A stretch of 64,000 nt of DNA from Actinoplanes oblitus (lineage in GTDB: Bacteria; Actinomycetota; Actinomycetes; Mycobacteriales; Micromonosporaceae). The stretch covers positions 5,409,501 through 5,473,500 of the forward strand of contig NZ_CP126980.1 of the NCBI RefSeq assembly GCF_030252345.1, given 5' to 3'. Positions 19,776 through 28,479 of the stretch are shown in pieces (positions within the stretch are counted from its first letter, which is position 1; every line of letters begins with the position of its first letter). Below the pieces are notes generated by a model, which worked only from the letters and a program-made list of their open reading frames with translations, was not told the DNA's origin and made no database searches. Position numbers and translations under genes: made by a program.

Positions 19776-20002
19776 ACTGCGACGCGTTCGTGGAGCTGGT
19801 CACCGCCTACCTCGACGGCGTCCTGGAACCGGCCGTCGAGCAGCGGTTCGTCGCCCATCTCGCCGAGTGCGACGGCTGTGACAGATATCTGGAGCAGATC
19901 CGCACCACCGTCGCCGCCCTGGGTCACCTGCCCGAGGAGAGCCTGGCGGCAGACGTCCGCGACCGGCTGCTGTCGGCTTTCCGGGACTGGCCCGCCGACT
20001 GA
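19772..20002 (+). CDS. Zinc-finger anti-sigma factor
   Basis: A 76-residue protein with the anti-sigma zinc-finger motif. It has the Cys in MNCDAF, then FVAHLAECDGCDRYL supplying His and two Cys (HxxxCxxC), followed by a helix. There is no membrane segment, so it is a soluble, possibly redox-sensitive ZAS protein of the RsrA kind. ATGA overlap with the sigma gene gives a 1:1 pairing. It should hold the partner sigma inactive until zinc is lost or a signal arrives, which is inferred from the family. Confidence 0.88.
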   Translation: MNCDAFVELVTAYLDGVLEPAVEQRFVAHLAECDGCDRYLEQIRTTVAALGHLPEESLAADVRDRLLSAFRDWPAD

Positions 20003-20090
20003 GCACGACAGGCGGGCCGGCGGCGCCGGTGTGACCGGCCGGGAAGGATATATTTGAGCCTTGTCACTTTGGCCGGGCGGAGGTCGCACC

Positions 20091-20150
20091 GTGAGCGACA
20101 CCGAGCCGGCCCGGCGCACCGTGAGCGACACCGAGCCGGCCCGGCGCACC
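20091..20150 (+). repeat. 30-bp perfect tandem duplication spanning the start codon
   Basis: Two identical 30-base units (20091-20120 and 20121-20150), each beginning with GTG and encoding VSDTEPARRT. A third partial copy starts GTGCGGACCGAGCC. Being a multiple of three, the repeat keeps frame. Only the first copy has the GGAGG ribosome site. Confidence 0.97.
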
Positions 20151-23100
20151 GTGCGGACCGAGCCGCCGGAGCGTGATCCCCGCCCGGTGCGGCTCGCGCA
20201 GTGGTCTGCCGATCTGTTCCGGGACAGCGACGACGGCATCTTCGTGGCCGACGAGGACGGCGTCGTGCTGGAGGTCAACGACGCCTGGGCGCGGATCGTC
20301 GGATACGGGCGCGACGGTGCTCCCTACCGTCCACCGCATCCCTGGTGGCCGGAGTCCGGGGACAGCGCCGAGTCCCATGCCCAGCTGGACGCCGCCCTGG
20401 CCCGGTTACGCGGCGGGGGCAGCGGATCCTACGAGGTCCGGTTCCGGCACCGGACCGGCCGCCGGCTCTGGGTGTCGATCACCGCGACGTCGGTGCCCGA
20501 TCCCGGGTCGGCGCGACAGCTGCTGGTCGGCACCGCCCGCGACGTCACCCAGGAGCGGGCCGTCCGGCGGCGGCAGCAGCTCGCCGTCACGTTGTCCCAG
20601 CGACTCAACGACGCGGCCGAGGCCGACGAGGTCCTCCGGCTGCTGACCCACGATCTGGCCGAGATGTTCGACGCCGAGGTCCGGCTCACCGTCCACGACG
20701 CCGAGCCGGCCACCGACCCGCGCACCGGCGACGGGACGGCGCCGCACGATGCGGTCCGGCCGGCGACGGCATCGACCGGCCCGGTGCCCGGCGTGCCGGC
20801 CAGCATCCGGGCCGGTCGCCGGGAGTGGCGGCTGTGGATCGCGTTCGCCGAGGCACGCCCGGTCACCGGCGAGGAGCACCTGGTGCTCGGTCTCGCCTCG
20901 ACCGCCGCGGCCCAGGCCTTGCAGCGGCTGCACACCCGCGACGAGCAGCGGCGACTGACCGATCGGCTGCGGTCGGCGGCGGCCAGCGCCGCCGAACAGG
21001 CGCGGGCCTGGCAACGCGAGGCGGCCACCCAGACCGAGCAGACCCGCGCCGAACGCCGGTTCCGCTCGCTGGTGGAGGCGACCAACACGGTGGTCTGGTC
21101 CCGTGACCCGGACGGCATGATCAGCGAGCCGCAGGACTCCCTGGCGCGCTACACCGGTCAGCCGTGGCCGGCCCATCGGGGAGCCGGCTGGCTCGACATG
21201 GTTCATCCCGACGACCGCCCCGGGCTGGCGACGGCGTTGCCGACGGCCGCCGGGGCGGAGCCACCCGGCGAGGTCGGCTTCCGCCTCTGGCACGCCGGCA
21301 GCGGCACCTACCGGCACGTGCTCGGCCGGGCCGCCGCCATCCGGGACCAGCGGGGTGACCTGGTGGAGTGGCTGGGCACCATCACCGACGTCCACGCTCA
21401 GGTGGCGGCCGAGCAGGACGTCCGCCGGACCACCGCGATCATCGACGCCATCCTGCGGGAGGCGCCGGTCGGCATCGGGTGGGCCGACCTCGACCTGCGC
21501 CTGCGGCACATCAACCCGGCGCTGGCGCGGATCAACGGCCGGTCCGTCGCCGACCACCTCGGGCGGCGCCCGGCCGAGCTGTGGGAGGAGGCCGGCCCGC
21601 GGATCGAGGAGCTGATGCGGCGGGCGATCGAGCACGGGCCGGTGACCGGGGTGGAGTTCACCGCGCCCGAGCCGGGCACCGGGCTGGTACGACACCGGGT
21701 GGCGAGCTACTTCCCGATCCGCATCCCGGGCTCGGCGCAGGACGTCGGCGTCGGGTTCACCATCGTCGACGTCACCGAGCGGACCCGCCTGCTGCAGGCC
21801 CTCGGTGAGCAGCGCACCCGGTTCGAGCGGCTGGTGGACACCGACGTGCTCGCGGTCTTCGGCGGCATCGACGAGGCGATCACCGAGGCCAACGACGCGT
21901 TCCTGACCATGCTGGGACACACCCGGGACGACCTGAACCGGGGCCGGCTGCGCTGGCCGGACCTCACCCCGCCCGGCTGGGAGGACGCCGACCGCCGGTC
22001 CCTCGAGGAGCTGAGCGGCACCGGCCGGTCCCGCGCGTTCCCCAAGGAGTACCTGCACGCCGACGGGCACCGGGTGCCGGTGCTGATCGGCGTGGTGGCG
22101 CTCGACCAGGCGCCGCTGCGCTGGCTGGCGTACGCCGCCGACCTGACCGCCGAGCGCGCCGCGCAGGCGGAGTCCCGGCTCTTCCAGGCCCTGGTGGAAC
22201 GCTCCGGTGACCTGATCGCGGTGGCCCGGCTGGACGGCTCGGTGCGCTACGTCAATCCCGCCGGGCTGCGGATGACCGGGCACACCGACGCCCCCGGGCG
22301 GCTCACCGATCTCATCGGGGAGCCGCTGGGGACCCGTGCCGCGGACCGGCCGTCGTCGGTGCAGCGCACGATCCGGGCGCTGCCCACCGGCCGGACCGGG
22401 GTCCCCGCCGAGGTGGACCTGCAGGCCTTCACCGTCGCCGGTGACACCGAGGCGACCCCGCACCTCGCGATCGTGGCCCGCGACGTCACCGATCGCCAGC
22501 GGACCCTGCGTCAGGCGGAGGCGCTGGCCCGGCTGGCCGGCGCGCTGAGCGCCGCCACCGACCGCACGGCGGTCACCGACGCGGTGGGCCGGCTGCTGCC
22601 GCCGGTCGTCGAGGCCGCCTCGGCCACCTGGGCGGCGGTCCCGGACCCGGCCACCGATGCCGGCGCGGGCACCGGTACGACCTTCACCGTGCCGGTGGTC
22701 CCGAACTCGGCGACCCCGGACGGGTCGGTGCTGCTTCGCTGGCACCGGCCGACCGAGATCGACGATCGGTTGCGCAGTGTGCTGCGGACCGTTGCCGACC
22801 TGATCGGCCAGGCACTGCAGCGCACCGACCTGATCGCGGCCGCCTCCGGCATGGCCACGCTGGCCGCGAGGCTCAGCGTCACCCGTACGCCGGACGAGAC
22901 CATCGCCGTGGTGCTGGCGACGCTCCCGGCGGTGCTCGGCGTGGCCGAGGCGGACCTGCTGGTCCTGGAGCCGGCCGACCGGCTACGGCGGTACACCACC
23001 GGCGGCCCGCACGCCGCCGCGCCCACCAGCAGCGACCTGCCGCCGGACGACGCGCGGGCCACGGTGACGGCCCTGCGGTCCGGGCATCGGACGGTCCGGT

Positions 23101-24419
23101 ACACCACCGGGCCGGAGATCGCCACGACGGTGGCGCTGCCGCTGCACGACTCGCAGGGCCGGACGGTCGCCGCGCTCGGCCTCGGCTGGCGGCACCGGCG
23201 GCACTTCGGCGCCGACGACCTGGCCCGGCTCGACACCGTGGCCGACCTGTGCGAGCAGACGCTGGAACGGACCAGGCTGGTCGCCGCGGAACACCAGTTG
23301 ATCATGCGGCTGGCCACCCGCCTGCACCCGGCGTCCGCCAGCGTGCCCCCGGAGCTGGACATCGCCGTCCGATACCGGCCGGCCCTGTCCGGCCTCGGCC
23401 TGGGCGGTGACTGGTACGACCTGATCAGCCTGCCCGGCCGCCGCTTCGCCGTGGTGGTCGGCGACGTCGTGGGACACCACATCGACGCGGCCGCCGACAT
23501 GGCCCAGCTGCGGACCGTGATCAACACTCTGATCCGGCTCGAGGTGCCGCTTGCCGACCTCTTCGCCCGGTTCACCGCCCTGGTCGGGCGCGACTTCTGG
23601 GGTACGGCAGTGGTGGCGGTCGTCGACCCGGAACGCGAACGCGCCGACGTCGTCCGGGCGGGACACCCGTACCCGATCCTGCTCGGCGCGGACCTCGCAC
23701 CGGCGGCGGTGGCGACCACCCGGACCCCGCCGCTGGGCCTGGTGACGCGCCCGGTGCCGGTCACCTCGGTGCCGTTCGCGCCGGGCACCGCACTGCTGGC
23801 CTACACCGACGGACTCGTCGAACGCCGCGACGCCGGGTACGACGAGGAGGTCCGTGACCTGCACGCCACCCTGGCCGCCACCAGCCCCGACGCGTCCGCC
23901 GAGGGCATCGCCGAGGCCGTGCTGACCGCGTCCCGGCCCGGCGAGGACGACCAGGCGCTGGTGGTGGTCCGGCACCGGCCGCGAACCGGCCGGGGCGAGG
24001 CGGACGGCGTCCGTACCTCGTTCACCGCCGGGATGATCGGCGGGCTGCGGCACACCACCCGGGCCGAGGCCGAGCGGGCCGGCCTCTCCCCCGACCGGGC
24101 CGAGGACTTCACCATCGCGGTGTACGAGCTGCTCACCAACGCCGTCCGGCACGGCGGCGGGCGTGGCGAGCTGCGGCTGCGCCGCACGACGACGACGCTG
24201 ACGTGCGAGGTCCGCGACGACGGCACGACCGGCGGCAGCGTGAGCCCCGCGGACACGCCACCCGCGCCGGACTCCCCGGGCGGCCGCGGCCTGTGGCTCG
24301 CCCGCCGGCTCGCCGACGAATTGCACCTGCACCCGATCCGGTCCGGCGGCCTGATGGCCACCCTGCTGATGCGGCTCGCCCCGGCACCACCGGACGCCAC
24401 CCCACACGATCACCAGTGA
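20091..24419 (+). CDS. Multi-PAS/GAF PP2C (SpoIIE-type) phosphatase with C-terminal anti-sigma kinase domain
   Basis: A 1442-residue cytoplasmic signalling protein. By eye it has PAS domains near 35-155, 322-440, 450-570, 577-690 and 697-800 and GAF-like regions near 165-300 and 923-1080. The PP2C/SpoIIE phosphatase lies at about 1085-1300 (LGLGGDWYDLI, VGDVVGHHIDAA, AYTDGLVERR), and an RsbW-like HATPase near 1310-1435 (YELLTNAVRHGG, GGRGLWLARRLADEL). It would both dephosphorylate an anti-anti-sigma protein and phosphorylate or bind a target. The GTG at 20091 has GGAGG eight bases upstream. A 30-base tandem repeat duplicates the start codon and the first nine sense codons. No membrane segments are seen. 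Confidence 0.92.
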   Translation: MSDTEPARRTVSDTEPARRTVRTEPPERDPRPVRLAQWSADLFRDSDDGIFVADEDGVVLEVNDAWARIVGYGRDGAPYRPPHPWWPESGDSAESHAQLDAALARLRGGGSGSYEVRFRHRTGRRLWVSITATSVPDPGSARQLLVGTARDVTQERAVRRRQQLAVTLSQRLNDAAEADEVLRLLTHDLAEMFDAEVRLTVHDAEPATDPRTGDGTAPHDAVRPATASTGPVPGVPASIRAGRREWRLWIAFAEARPVTGEEHLVLGLASTAAAQALQRLHTRDEQRRLTDRLRSAAASAAEQARAWQREAATQTEQTRAERRFRSLVEATNTVVWSRDPDGMISEPQDSLARYTGQPWPAHRGAGWLDMVHPDDRPGLATALPTAAGAEPPGEVGFRLWHAGSGTYRHVLGRAAAIRDQRGDLVEWLGTITDVHAQVAAEQDVRRTTAIIDAILREAPVGIGWADLDLRLRHINPALARINGRSVADHLGRRPAELWEEAGPRIEELMRRAIEHGPVTGVEFTAPEPGTGLVRHRVASYFPIRIPGSAQDVGVGFTIVDVTERTRLLQALGEQRTRFERLVDTDVLAVFGGIDEAITEANDAFLTMLGHTRDDLNRGRLRWPDLTPPGWEDADRRSLEELSGTGRSRAFPKEYLHADGHRVPVLIGVVALDQAPLRWLAYAADLTAERAAQAESRLFQALVERSGDLIAVARLDGSVRYVNPAGLRMTGHTDAPGRLTDLIGEPLGTRAADRPSSVQRTIRALPTGRTGVPAEVDLQAFTVAGDTEATPHLAIVARDVTDRQRTLRQAEALARLAGALSAATDRTAVTDAVGRLLPPVVEAASATWAAVPDPATDAGAGTGTTFTVPVVPNSATPDGSVLLRWHRPTEIDDRLRSVLRTVADLIGQALQRTDLIAAASGMATLAARLSVTRTPDETIAVVLATLPAVLGVAEADLLVLEPADRLRRYTTGGPHAAAPTSSDLPPDDARATVTALRSGHRTVRYTTGPEIATTVALPLHDSQGRTVAALGLGWRHRRHFGADDLARLDTVADLCEQTLERTRLVAAEHQLIMRLATRLHPASASVPPELDIAVRYRPALSGLGLGGDWYDLISLPGRRFAVVVGDVVGHHIDAAADMAQLRTVINTLIRLEVPLADLFARFTALVGRDFWGTAVVAVVDPERERADVVRAGHPYPILLGADLAPAAVATTRTPPLGLVTRPVPVTSVPFAPGTALLAYTDGLVERRDAGYDEEVRDLHATLAATSPDASAEGIAEAVLTASRPGEDDQALVVVRHRPRTGRGEADGVRTSFTAGMIGGLRHTTRAEAERAGLSPDRAEDFTIAVYELLTNAVRHGGGRGELRLRRTTTTLTCEVRDDGTTGGSVSPADTPPAPDSPGGRGLWLARRLADELHLHPIRSGGLMATLLMRLAPAPPDATPHDHQ

Positions 24420-24485
24420 GTTCTCCGCGGCGCGCCGGGCGCGGGCCGCACGGCGTTCCGGCCCCGAGGGCACTCGCGGCATGCT

Positions 24486-26753
24486 GTGCTGAGCATCGTG
24501 GCAGGTCGCGACTGGCTCACCGGCGGGGGCGCCGGAACCGTGTCTCGCTGGTACCTCGGTGTCGGCGCCCTACTCGGCGCTGCCCTGCTGATGACGCCGG
24601 CGTCCTGGCGGATGTGGCTGTACACGCTGGTGGCGGTCATGGTGGTGACCGCCCTGTGCGCCGGGATCCACCGCCATCGGCCGGTGTGGTCACGGCCCTG
24701 GTGGCTGCTGGTCGCCACGGTGGGCGCGTCGGTCCTGGCCAACATCGGATGGGCCGCGTCGATGACGCCGAGCGGGGCGCCCCGGTTCCCGTCGGCCGGT
24801 GACCTGTTCTACCTCGTGTCGATGGGGATGCTGCTCACCAGCGTCTACTGGTGGGTCCGGCCCGGCCGCTATCGCGGCGGCCTGCTCGACGCGGCGATCG
24901 CCCTGGCCGGTGGGGCTGCCGTGGTCTGGGTGGCGGTGGTGGCGCCGTTGCTGTCCGGCGGCCGGTACAGCGGGCTGCGCCTGGCCGGCTACCTCTGCTA
25001 CGTGGGCTTCGATCTGCTGATCCTGGCCCTGACCGTGCGGGTCGCGGTGGTCTCCCGGGTACGCACTGTGGCATATCGGCTGATGGTGGGCGCCGCGGCG
25101 CTGTGGGTGACCGCCGACACCGTCTTCTACGCCACGCTGCCCGACGGCGCGCCGGTCGCTGCCGACTGGGTCCAGGCGGGCTGGCTGACGGCGTACCTCA
25201 TGATCGGCGCCGCGGCGCTGCACCCGTCGATGGCCCGCAGCACCGGAAGCATGCCGCGCAACGCGGCGTTGCTGACCCGCACCCGCCTGCTGGGGTACGT
25301 CGTCCTGAGCATGCTGGTGGCGGGCCTGGCGGTGGCCGAGACAGCCGGTGTGGCGTCCGGCGACGGGGCCTGGCGGGTGATCGTGCTGCTCTGCCTCGGC
25401 TGCCTCACCTCGGTGCTGCTGATCGGCCGGCTCGCGCAGCTGGGCGCGGCCCTCAACCAGCGTGCCCACGTGGATCCGCTGACCGGTCTGGGCAACCGGG
25501 CCGCCCTGCAGGACGCGCTGGTCCGGCGCACCCCGGAGGAGCGGGTCCTGCTGGTGCTGGACATCGACGGCTTCCGCGACATCAACGCCACCTTCGGGCA
25601 CAAGGTCGGCGACGCCGTGCTGACCGAGAGCGGCCATCGGCTGCGCGCGGCGACCCCCAGCGACGCCGTGGTGGTCCGGCTCGACGCCGACGCGTTCGCC
25701 GTGCTGGCCCGTGGCGGTGAGCAGACCCTGGGCGGCCTGGCCGAACGGCTGCTGCGGGCGCTCGCCGAGCCGTACCCGACGGCCGGACTGACCAGCCGCC
25801 GGATCCGGGCCAGCATCGGCGCCGTCGCGATCCGCGCCGGCCAGGACGGCGCCGGCGCGCTGCGCGACGCCGATCTGGCCCTGCGGACCGCCCGGGACGA
25901 GGGCAACGGGACAGCCGTCTTCGACCCGGCGGCGTACGCGCGGTGGCGGGCCAACCGCGACCTGATCGCCGACCTGCAGCATGCTCTCGGCACCGACGAG
26001 CTGAGCATGCACTACCAGCCGATCGTCGATCTGGAGTCCGGCCGGATCGTCGCGGCCGAGGCCCTGCTGCGCTGGACGCGCCCGGACGGCACCGCGGTCT
26101 CGCCCGCCCACTTCATCCCGCTGGCCGAGCAGAGCGGCGACATCACGCTGCTCGGCGAATGGGTCCTCGGCCGGGTCTGCTCGGACCTGACCGGGCTGTG
26201 GGCGGCGCACCGGCTGCCGGTGACGGTGAACATATCGGCCCATCAGCTGCGCGACGCCGGCTTCGCCACCCGGCTGCTGGAGCGTCTCGAGCGGGCGGGG
26301 CTGCCCGGCGCCGCGCTGATCGCCGAGATCACCGAAACGGTACTGGTCACCACGGTGACCGACGCCGCCACGACGATCAGCCAGCTGCAGCAGCTGCGCG
26401 AACACGGCGTACGGATCGCCGTCGACGACTTCGGCACCGGTTACTCGTCGCTGGCCTACCTGCGCGAGCTGCCGGTGGACATCCTGAAGATGGACGGTTC
26501 GTTCACGTCCCGGCAGATCGAGGCCGGCAGCCCGCGCGAGATCGCCTTCGTGCGTACCATCGTGGAGCTCGGCCGCAGCCTGGACCTGTGCACGCTGGCC
26601 GAGGCCGTGGAGACCGAGGCGCAGGCGCAGCGGCTCCGGGAGCTGGGTTGTCACCTGGCCCAGGGTTACCACTTCGCCCGCCCGGCGCCGGTCGCGGTGC
26701 TACACGATCTGCTCGCCGCCCAGCGGGCCCCCTCCACCGGCACCGCGGCGTGA
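24486..26753 (+). CDS. Membrane GGDEF-EAL protein with degenerate GGDEF, probable c-di-GMP phosphodiesterase
   Basis: A 755-residue protein with about eight N-terminal transmembrane helices (residues 20-315). A GGDEF-type domain (about 326-485) follows, then an EAL domain (about 494-745). The cyclase signature is degenerate: RLDADAFAVL replaces GGDEF, so synthesis is unlikely. The EAL domain keeps EALLRW, NISAHQL, EITET, DDFGTGYSSL, LKMDGSF, EAVETEAQ and QGYHFARP, so hydrolysis is likely. The start is a GTG with no clear ribosome site; nearby GTG codons are possible. Its 3' end overlaps the convergent phosphotransferase gene by 54 bases. Confidence 0.9.
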   Translation: MLSIVAGRDWLTGGGAGTVSRWYLGVGALLGAALLMTPASWRMWLYTLVAVMVVTALCAGIHRHRPVWSRPWWLLVATVGASVLANIGWAASMTPSGAPRFPSAGDLFYLVSMGMLLTSVYWWVRPGRYRGGLLDAAIALAGGAAVVWVAVVAPLLSGGRYSGLRLAGYLCYVGFDLLILALTVRVAVVSRVRTVAYRLMVGAAALWVTADTVFYATLPDGAPVAADWVQAGWLTAYLMIGAAALHPSMARSTGSMPRNAALLTRTRLLGYVVLSMLVAGLAVAETAGVASGDGAWRVIVLLCLGCLTSVLLIGRLAQLGAALNQRAHVDPLTGLGNRAALQDALVRRTPEERVLLVLDIDGFRDINATFGHKVGDAVLTESGHRLRAATPSDAVVVRLDADAFAVLARGGEQTLGGLAERLLRALAEPYPTAGLTSRRIRASIGAVAIRAGQDGAGALRDADLALRTARDEGNGTAVFDPAAYARWRANRDLIADLQHALGTDELSMHYQPIVDLESGRIVAAEALLRWTRPDGTAVSPAHFIPLAEQSGDITLLGEWVLGRVCSDLTGLWAAHRLPVTVNISAHQLRDAGFATRLLERLERAGLPGAALIAEITETVLVTTVTDAATTISQLQQLREHGVRIAVDDFGTGYSSLAYLRELPVDILKMDGSFTSRQIEAGSPREIAFVRTIVELGRSLDLCTLAEAVETEAQAQRLRELGCHLAQGYHFARPAPVAVLHDLLAAQRAPSTGTAA

Positions 26754-27566
26754 CCCGGCGGAACGAAGTTCGCTGAGCCACCGGACGCCGAGCCGGCGGC
26801 CGTCGGGGAACCGGTCGTCGCGATCCCAGCGCCACGTGGTGATCATCGCCTGCACGAGGGTCCGGCACTCCCGGAGCAGGCGGTGGTCGACGCCCGGATA
26901 GTGGCCGGCGACCTCGTCGGGTGCGTGGGCCAAGTCGAACTCGACCGGCCCCCGGCAGCACGTCTCGAAGTCGATGAAGAGCGGGCCGGCCGCGGTGCGG
27001 AGCAGGTTGCCCGGATGAGGCTCGCCGTGCAGGAGCTGCTCGGGCCGCCCGCTGTCGCTGACCGCTCGGCGCAGGCGGTCCAGCGTGCCGGCGAGAAAGG
27101 TCCGGTCCGCTCCGGCCAGCTCCGGCGTCCGGTCGCGGGCGGCCACGAGTGTCTGTGCCTGGGCAACCCGGTCCGTGAAGTGCGGGACGGACAGGTGTAC
27201 CCGGCGCATCCCGGCGTGCAGGCGGTCGAGCGCCTGAGCGTAGTCAGCGGGTGGCATCGCCGCGGTGGTCACCGGTTCGTAGTAGGTCCACAGGGTGATC
27301 TCGTAGTCGTCCCGGACGAAGACCCGGGGAGCGGTCAGGGCGGCCACCGGGCTGCCGGCCTCGGACAGCCGCTGGGCGATGTCCACTTCGAGCTGGGCGC
27401 CACGATGCGCCGCCGGTGCCACTCGGGCCAGCACGTCGCACGGCCGCAGGCGCAGGGCGATCTTGTTCGAGTTGTGCAGCACGGCGGCGTGGCGGGCGGT
27501 CAGGCCGAGCGATGAGGCGCTCGACATGGCCGCCTGTATCGCCCGCTGGACCTGGTACGCCCGCAC
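26700..27566 (-). CDS. Aminoglycoside phosphotransferase-family (APH/choline kinase-like) protein
   Basis: A 288-residue kinase-like protein. The catalytic loop is LLHGEPHPGNLL (HGD replaced by HGE) and the metal-binding motif is LFIDFETCCRGP. An N-lobe with KIALRLRP and a YEITLWTYYEP linker precede them. Family members phosphorylate small molecules; the substrate here is unknown and drug resistance should not be assumed. The start is a GTG at 27566 (weak evidence); ATG at 27527 is an alternative. It lies 91 bases downstream of the CBS-BON gene and may be its operon partner. The C-terminal tail, rich in Gly and Arg, overlaps the EAL gene and may be unimportant. Confidence 0.78.
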   Translation of the reverse strand: MRAYQVQRAIQAAMSSASSLGLTARHAAVLHNSNKIALRLRPCDVLARVAPAAHRGAQLEVDIAQRLSEAGSPVAALTAPRVFVRDDYEITLWTYYEPVTTAAMPPADYAQALDRLHAGMRRVHLSVPHFTDRVAQAQTLVAARDRTPELAGADRTFLAGTLDRLRRAVSDSGRPEQLLHGEPHPGNLLRTAAGPLFIDFETCCRGPVEFDLAHAPDEVAGHYPGVDHRLLRECRTLVQAMITTWRWDRDDRFPDGRRLGVRWLSELRSAGSRRGAGGGGPLGGEQIV

Positions 27567-27657
27567 CGGGACACGGTAACCCGGCCTTCGCCTGCTGAAC
27601 CGAGCACCTCCGTGAGGCAGCCGCCCGGGCGGCCGGGTCAGCGCACGACCGAGCTTT

Positions 27658-28347
27658 TCAGTACGCCGCGAACGGCGGCCGCGGACTCGCCAACGTCCGG
27701 TCGTCCAGGTCGTACGCGAGGCTCGAGATCACCTCGACCACGCCGGCGACCTGGCGGCTCAAGCGTTCCGCGAGGTCGGCCGACGCCCACCGCTCGACCT
27801 TGCCGGACAGGGTGACCACGCCGTCGCTGACCTCGACGGTGACGCCGTCGGCCTCGTCGGCCAGGAACGGGCGCAGCACACCGGCCCGCACGTCGTCCCG
27901 GATCTCCTCGTCGCTGCGCAGATAGGTCCGCAGCAGGTCGCCGCGGGAGACGATCCCGACCAGCCGGCCGAGGTCGTCGGTGACCGGCAGCCGTTTGATC
28001 TCGTTGGCGTCCATCAGCCGGGCGGTGCGCGCGATCGACATGTCGGCCAGTGCCACCACGGCCGGGGTGCTCATCAGTCCGGCGGCGGTCCGGGCCAACG
28101 CCTTCGCCCGCTCACCACGGCGCCGGCGACGCTCGAAGATCCGGGGCTGCTCGTCCCCGCCGTACTCGATCTTGCGGAGCAGGTCGGCCTCGGACACCAC
28201 CCCGGTGACCCGGCCGAAGTCGTCGACCACCGGGACCGCGCTGATCCGTTTCGAGACCAGCAGGTCCACCAGATCGCGATAGGGGGTGTCCTCGCCGACC
28301 GACACCACATCACTGGTCATCACGTCGCCGACCTTCCAGGTCCTCAC
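27658..28347 (-). CDS. Tandem CBS plus BON domain protein
   Basis: A 229-residue protein with CBS1 (VGDVMTSDVVSVGEDTPYRDLVDLL, about 6-62), CBS2 (LMSTPAVVALADMSIARTARLM, about 90-150) and a C-terminal BON domain (VEVSDGVVTLSGKVERWASADL, about 165-220). CBS pairs bind adenosine nucleotides. Related CBS proteins such as HRP1 are strongly DosR-induced in mycobacteria (family knowledge). The GTG start has GAAGGAGGG eight bases upstream. It is divergent from the USP operon across a DosR-like box. The linker between the CBS domains is Arg-rich (RIFERRRRRGERAKA). Confidence 0.9.
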   Translation of the reverse strand: MRTWKVGDVMTSDVVSVGEDTPYRDLVDLLVSKRISAVPVVDDFGRVTGVVSEADLLRKIEYGGDEQPRIFERRRRRGERAKALARTAAGLMSTPAVVALADMSIARTARLMDANEIKRLPVTDDLGRLVGIVSRGDLLRTYLRSDEEIRDDVRAGVLRPFLADEADGVTVEVSDGVVTLSGKVERWASADLAERLSRQVAGVVEVISSLAYDLDDRTLASPRPPFAAY

Positions 28348-28405
28348 CGTGCATCCCTCCTTCGCCGCTTTCCTACACCGTGGCCTCCGGCGGGCCCGGC
28401 GAGTA

Positions 28406-28419
28406 GGGACTTCCGGCCC
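28406..28419. promoter_or_regulatory. DevR/DosR-like box between CBS-BON and USP genes
   Basis: GGGACTTCCGGCCC, flanked by GAGTA on the left and T on the right. It is 59 bases from the CBS start and 61 from the USP start. The flanking GAGTAGGG is shared with the 16309 site. It fits GGGAC-N4-G(G/T)CCC. Confidence 0.65.
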
Positions 28420-28479
28420 TGATCGGTGGGCATCGACCGGCATGACGATGAGTGTGAAACCGTGGAGAGCGAGGACATC

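Noticed and set aside
26700..27566. Phosphotransferase as an aminoglycoside resistance gene
   Set aside because: Only the generic APH/choline kinase fold is visible and HGD is HGE. No resistance subfamily motif was recognised.
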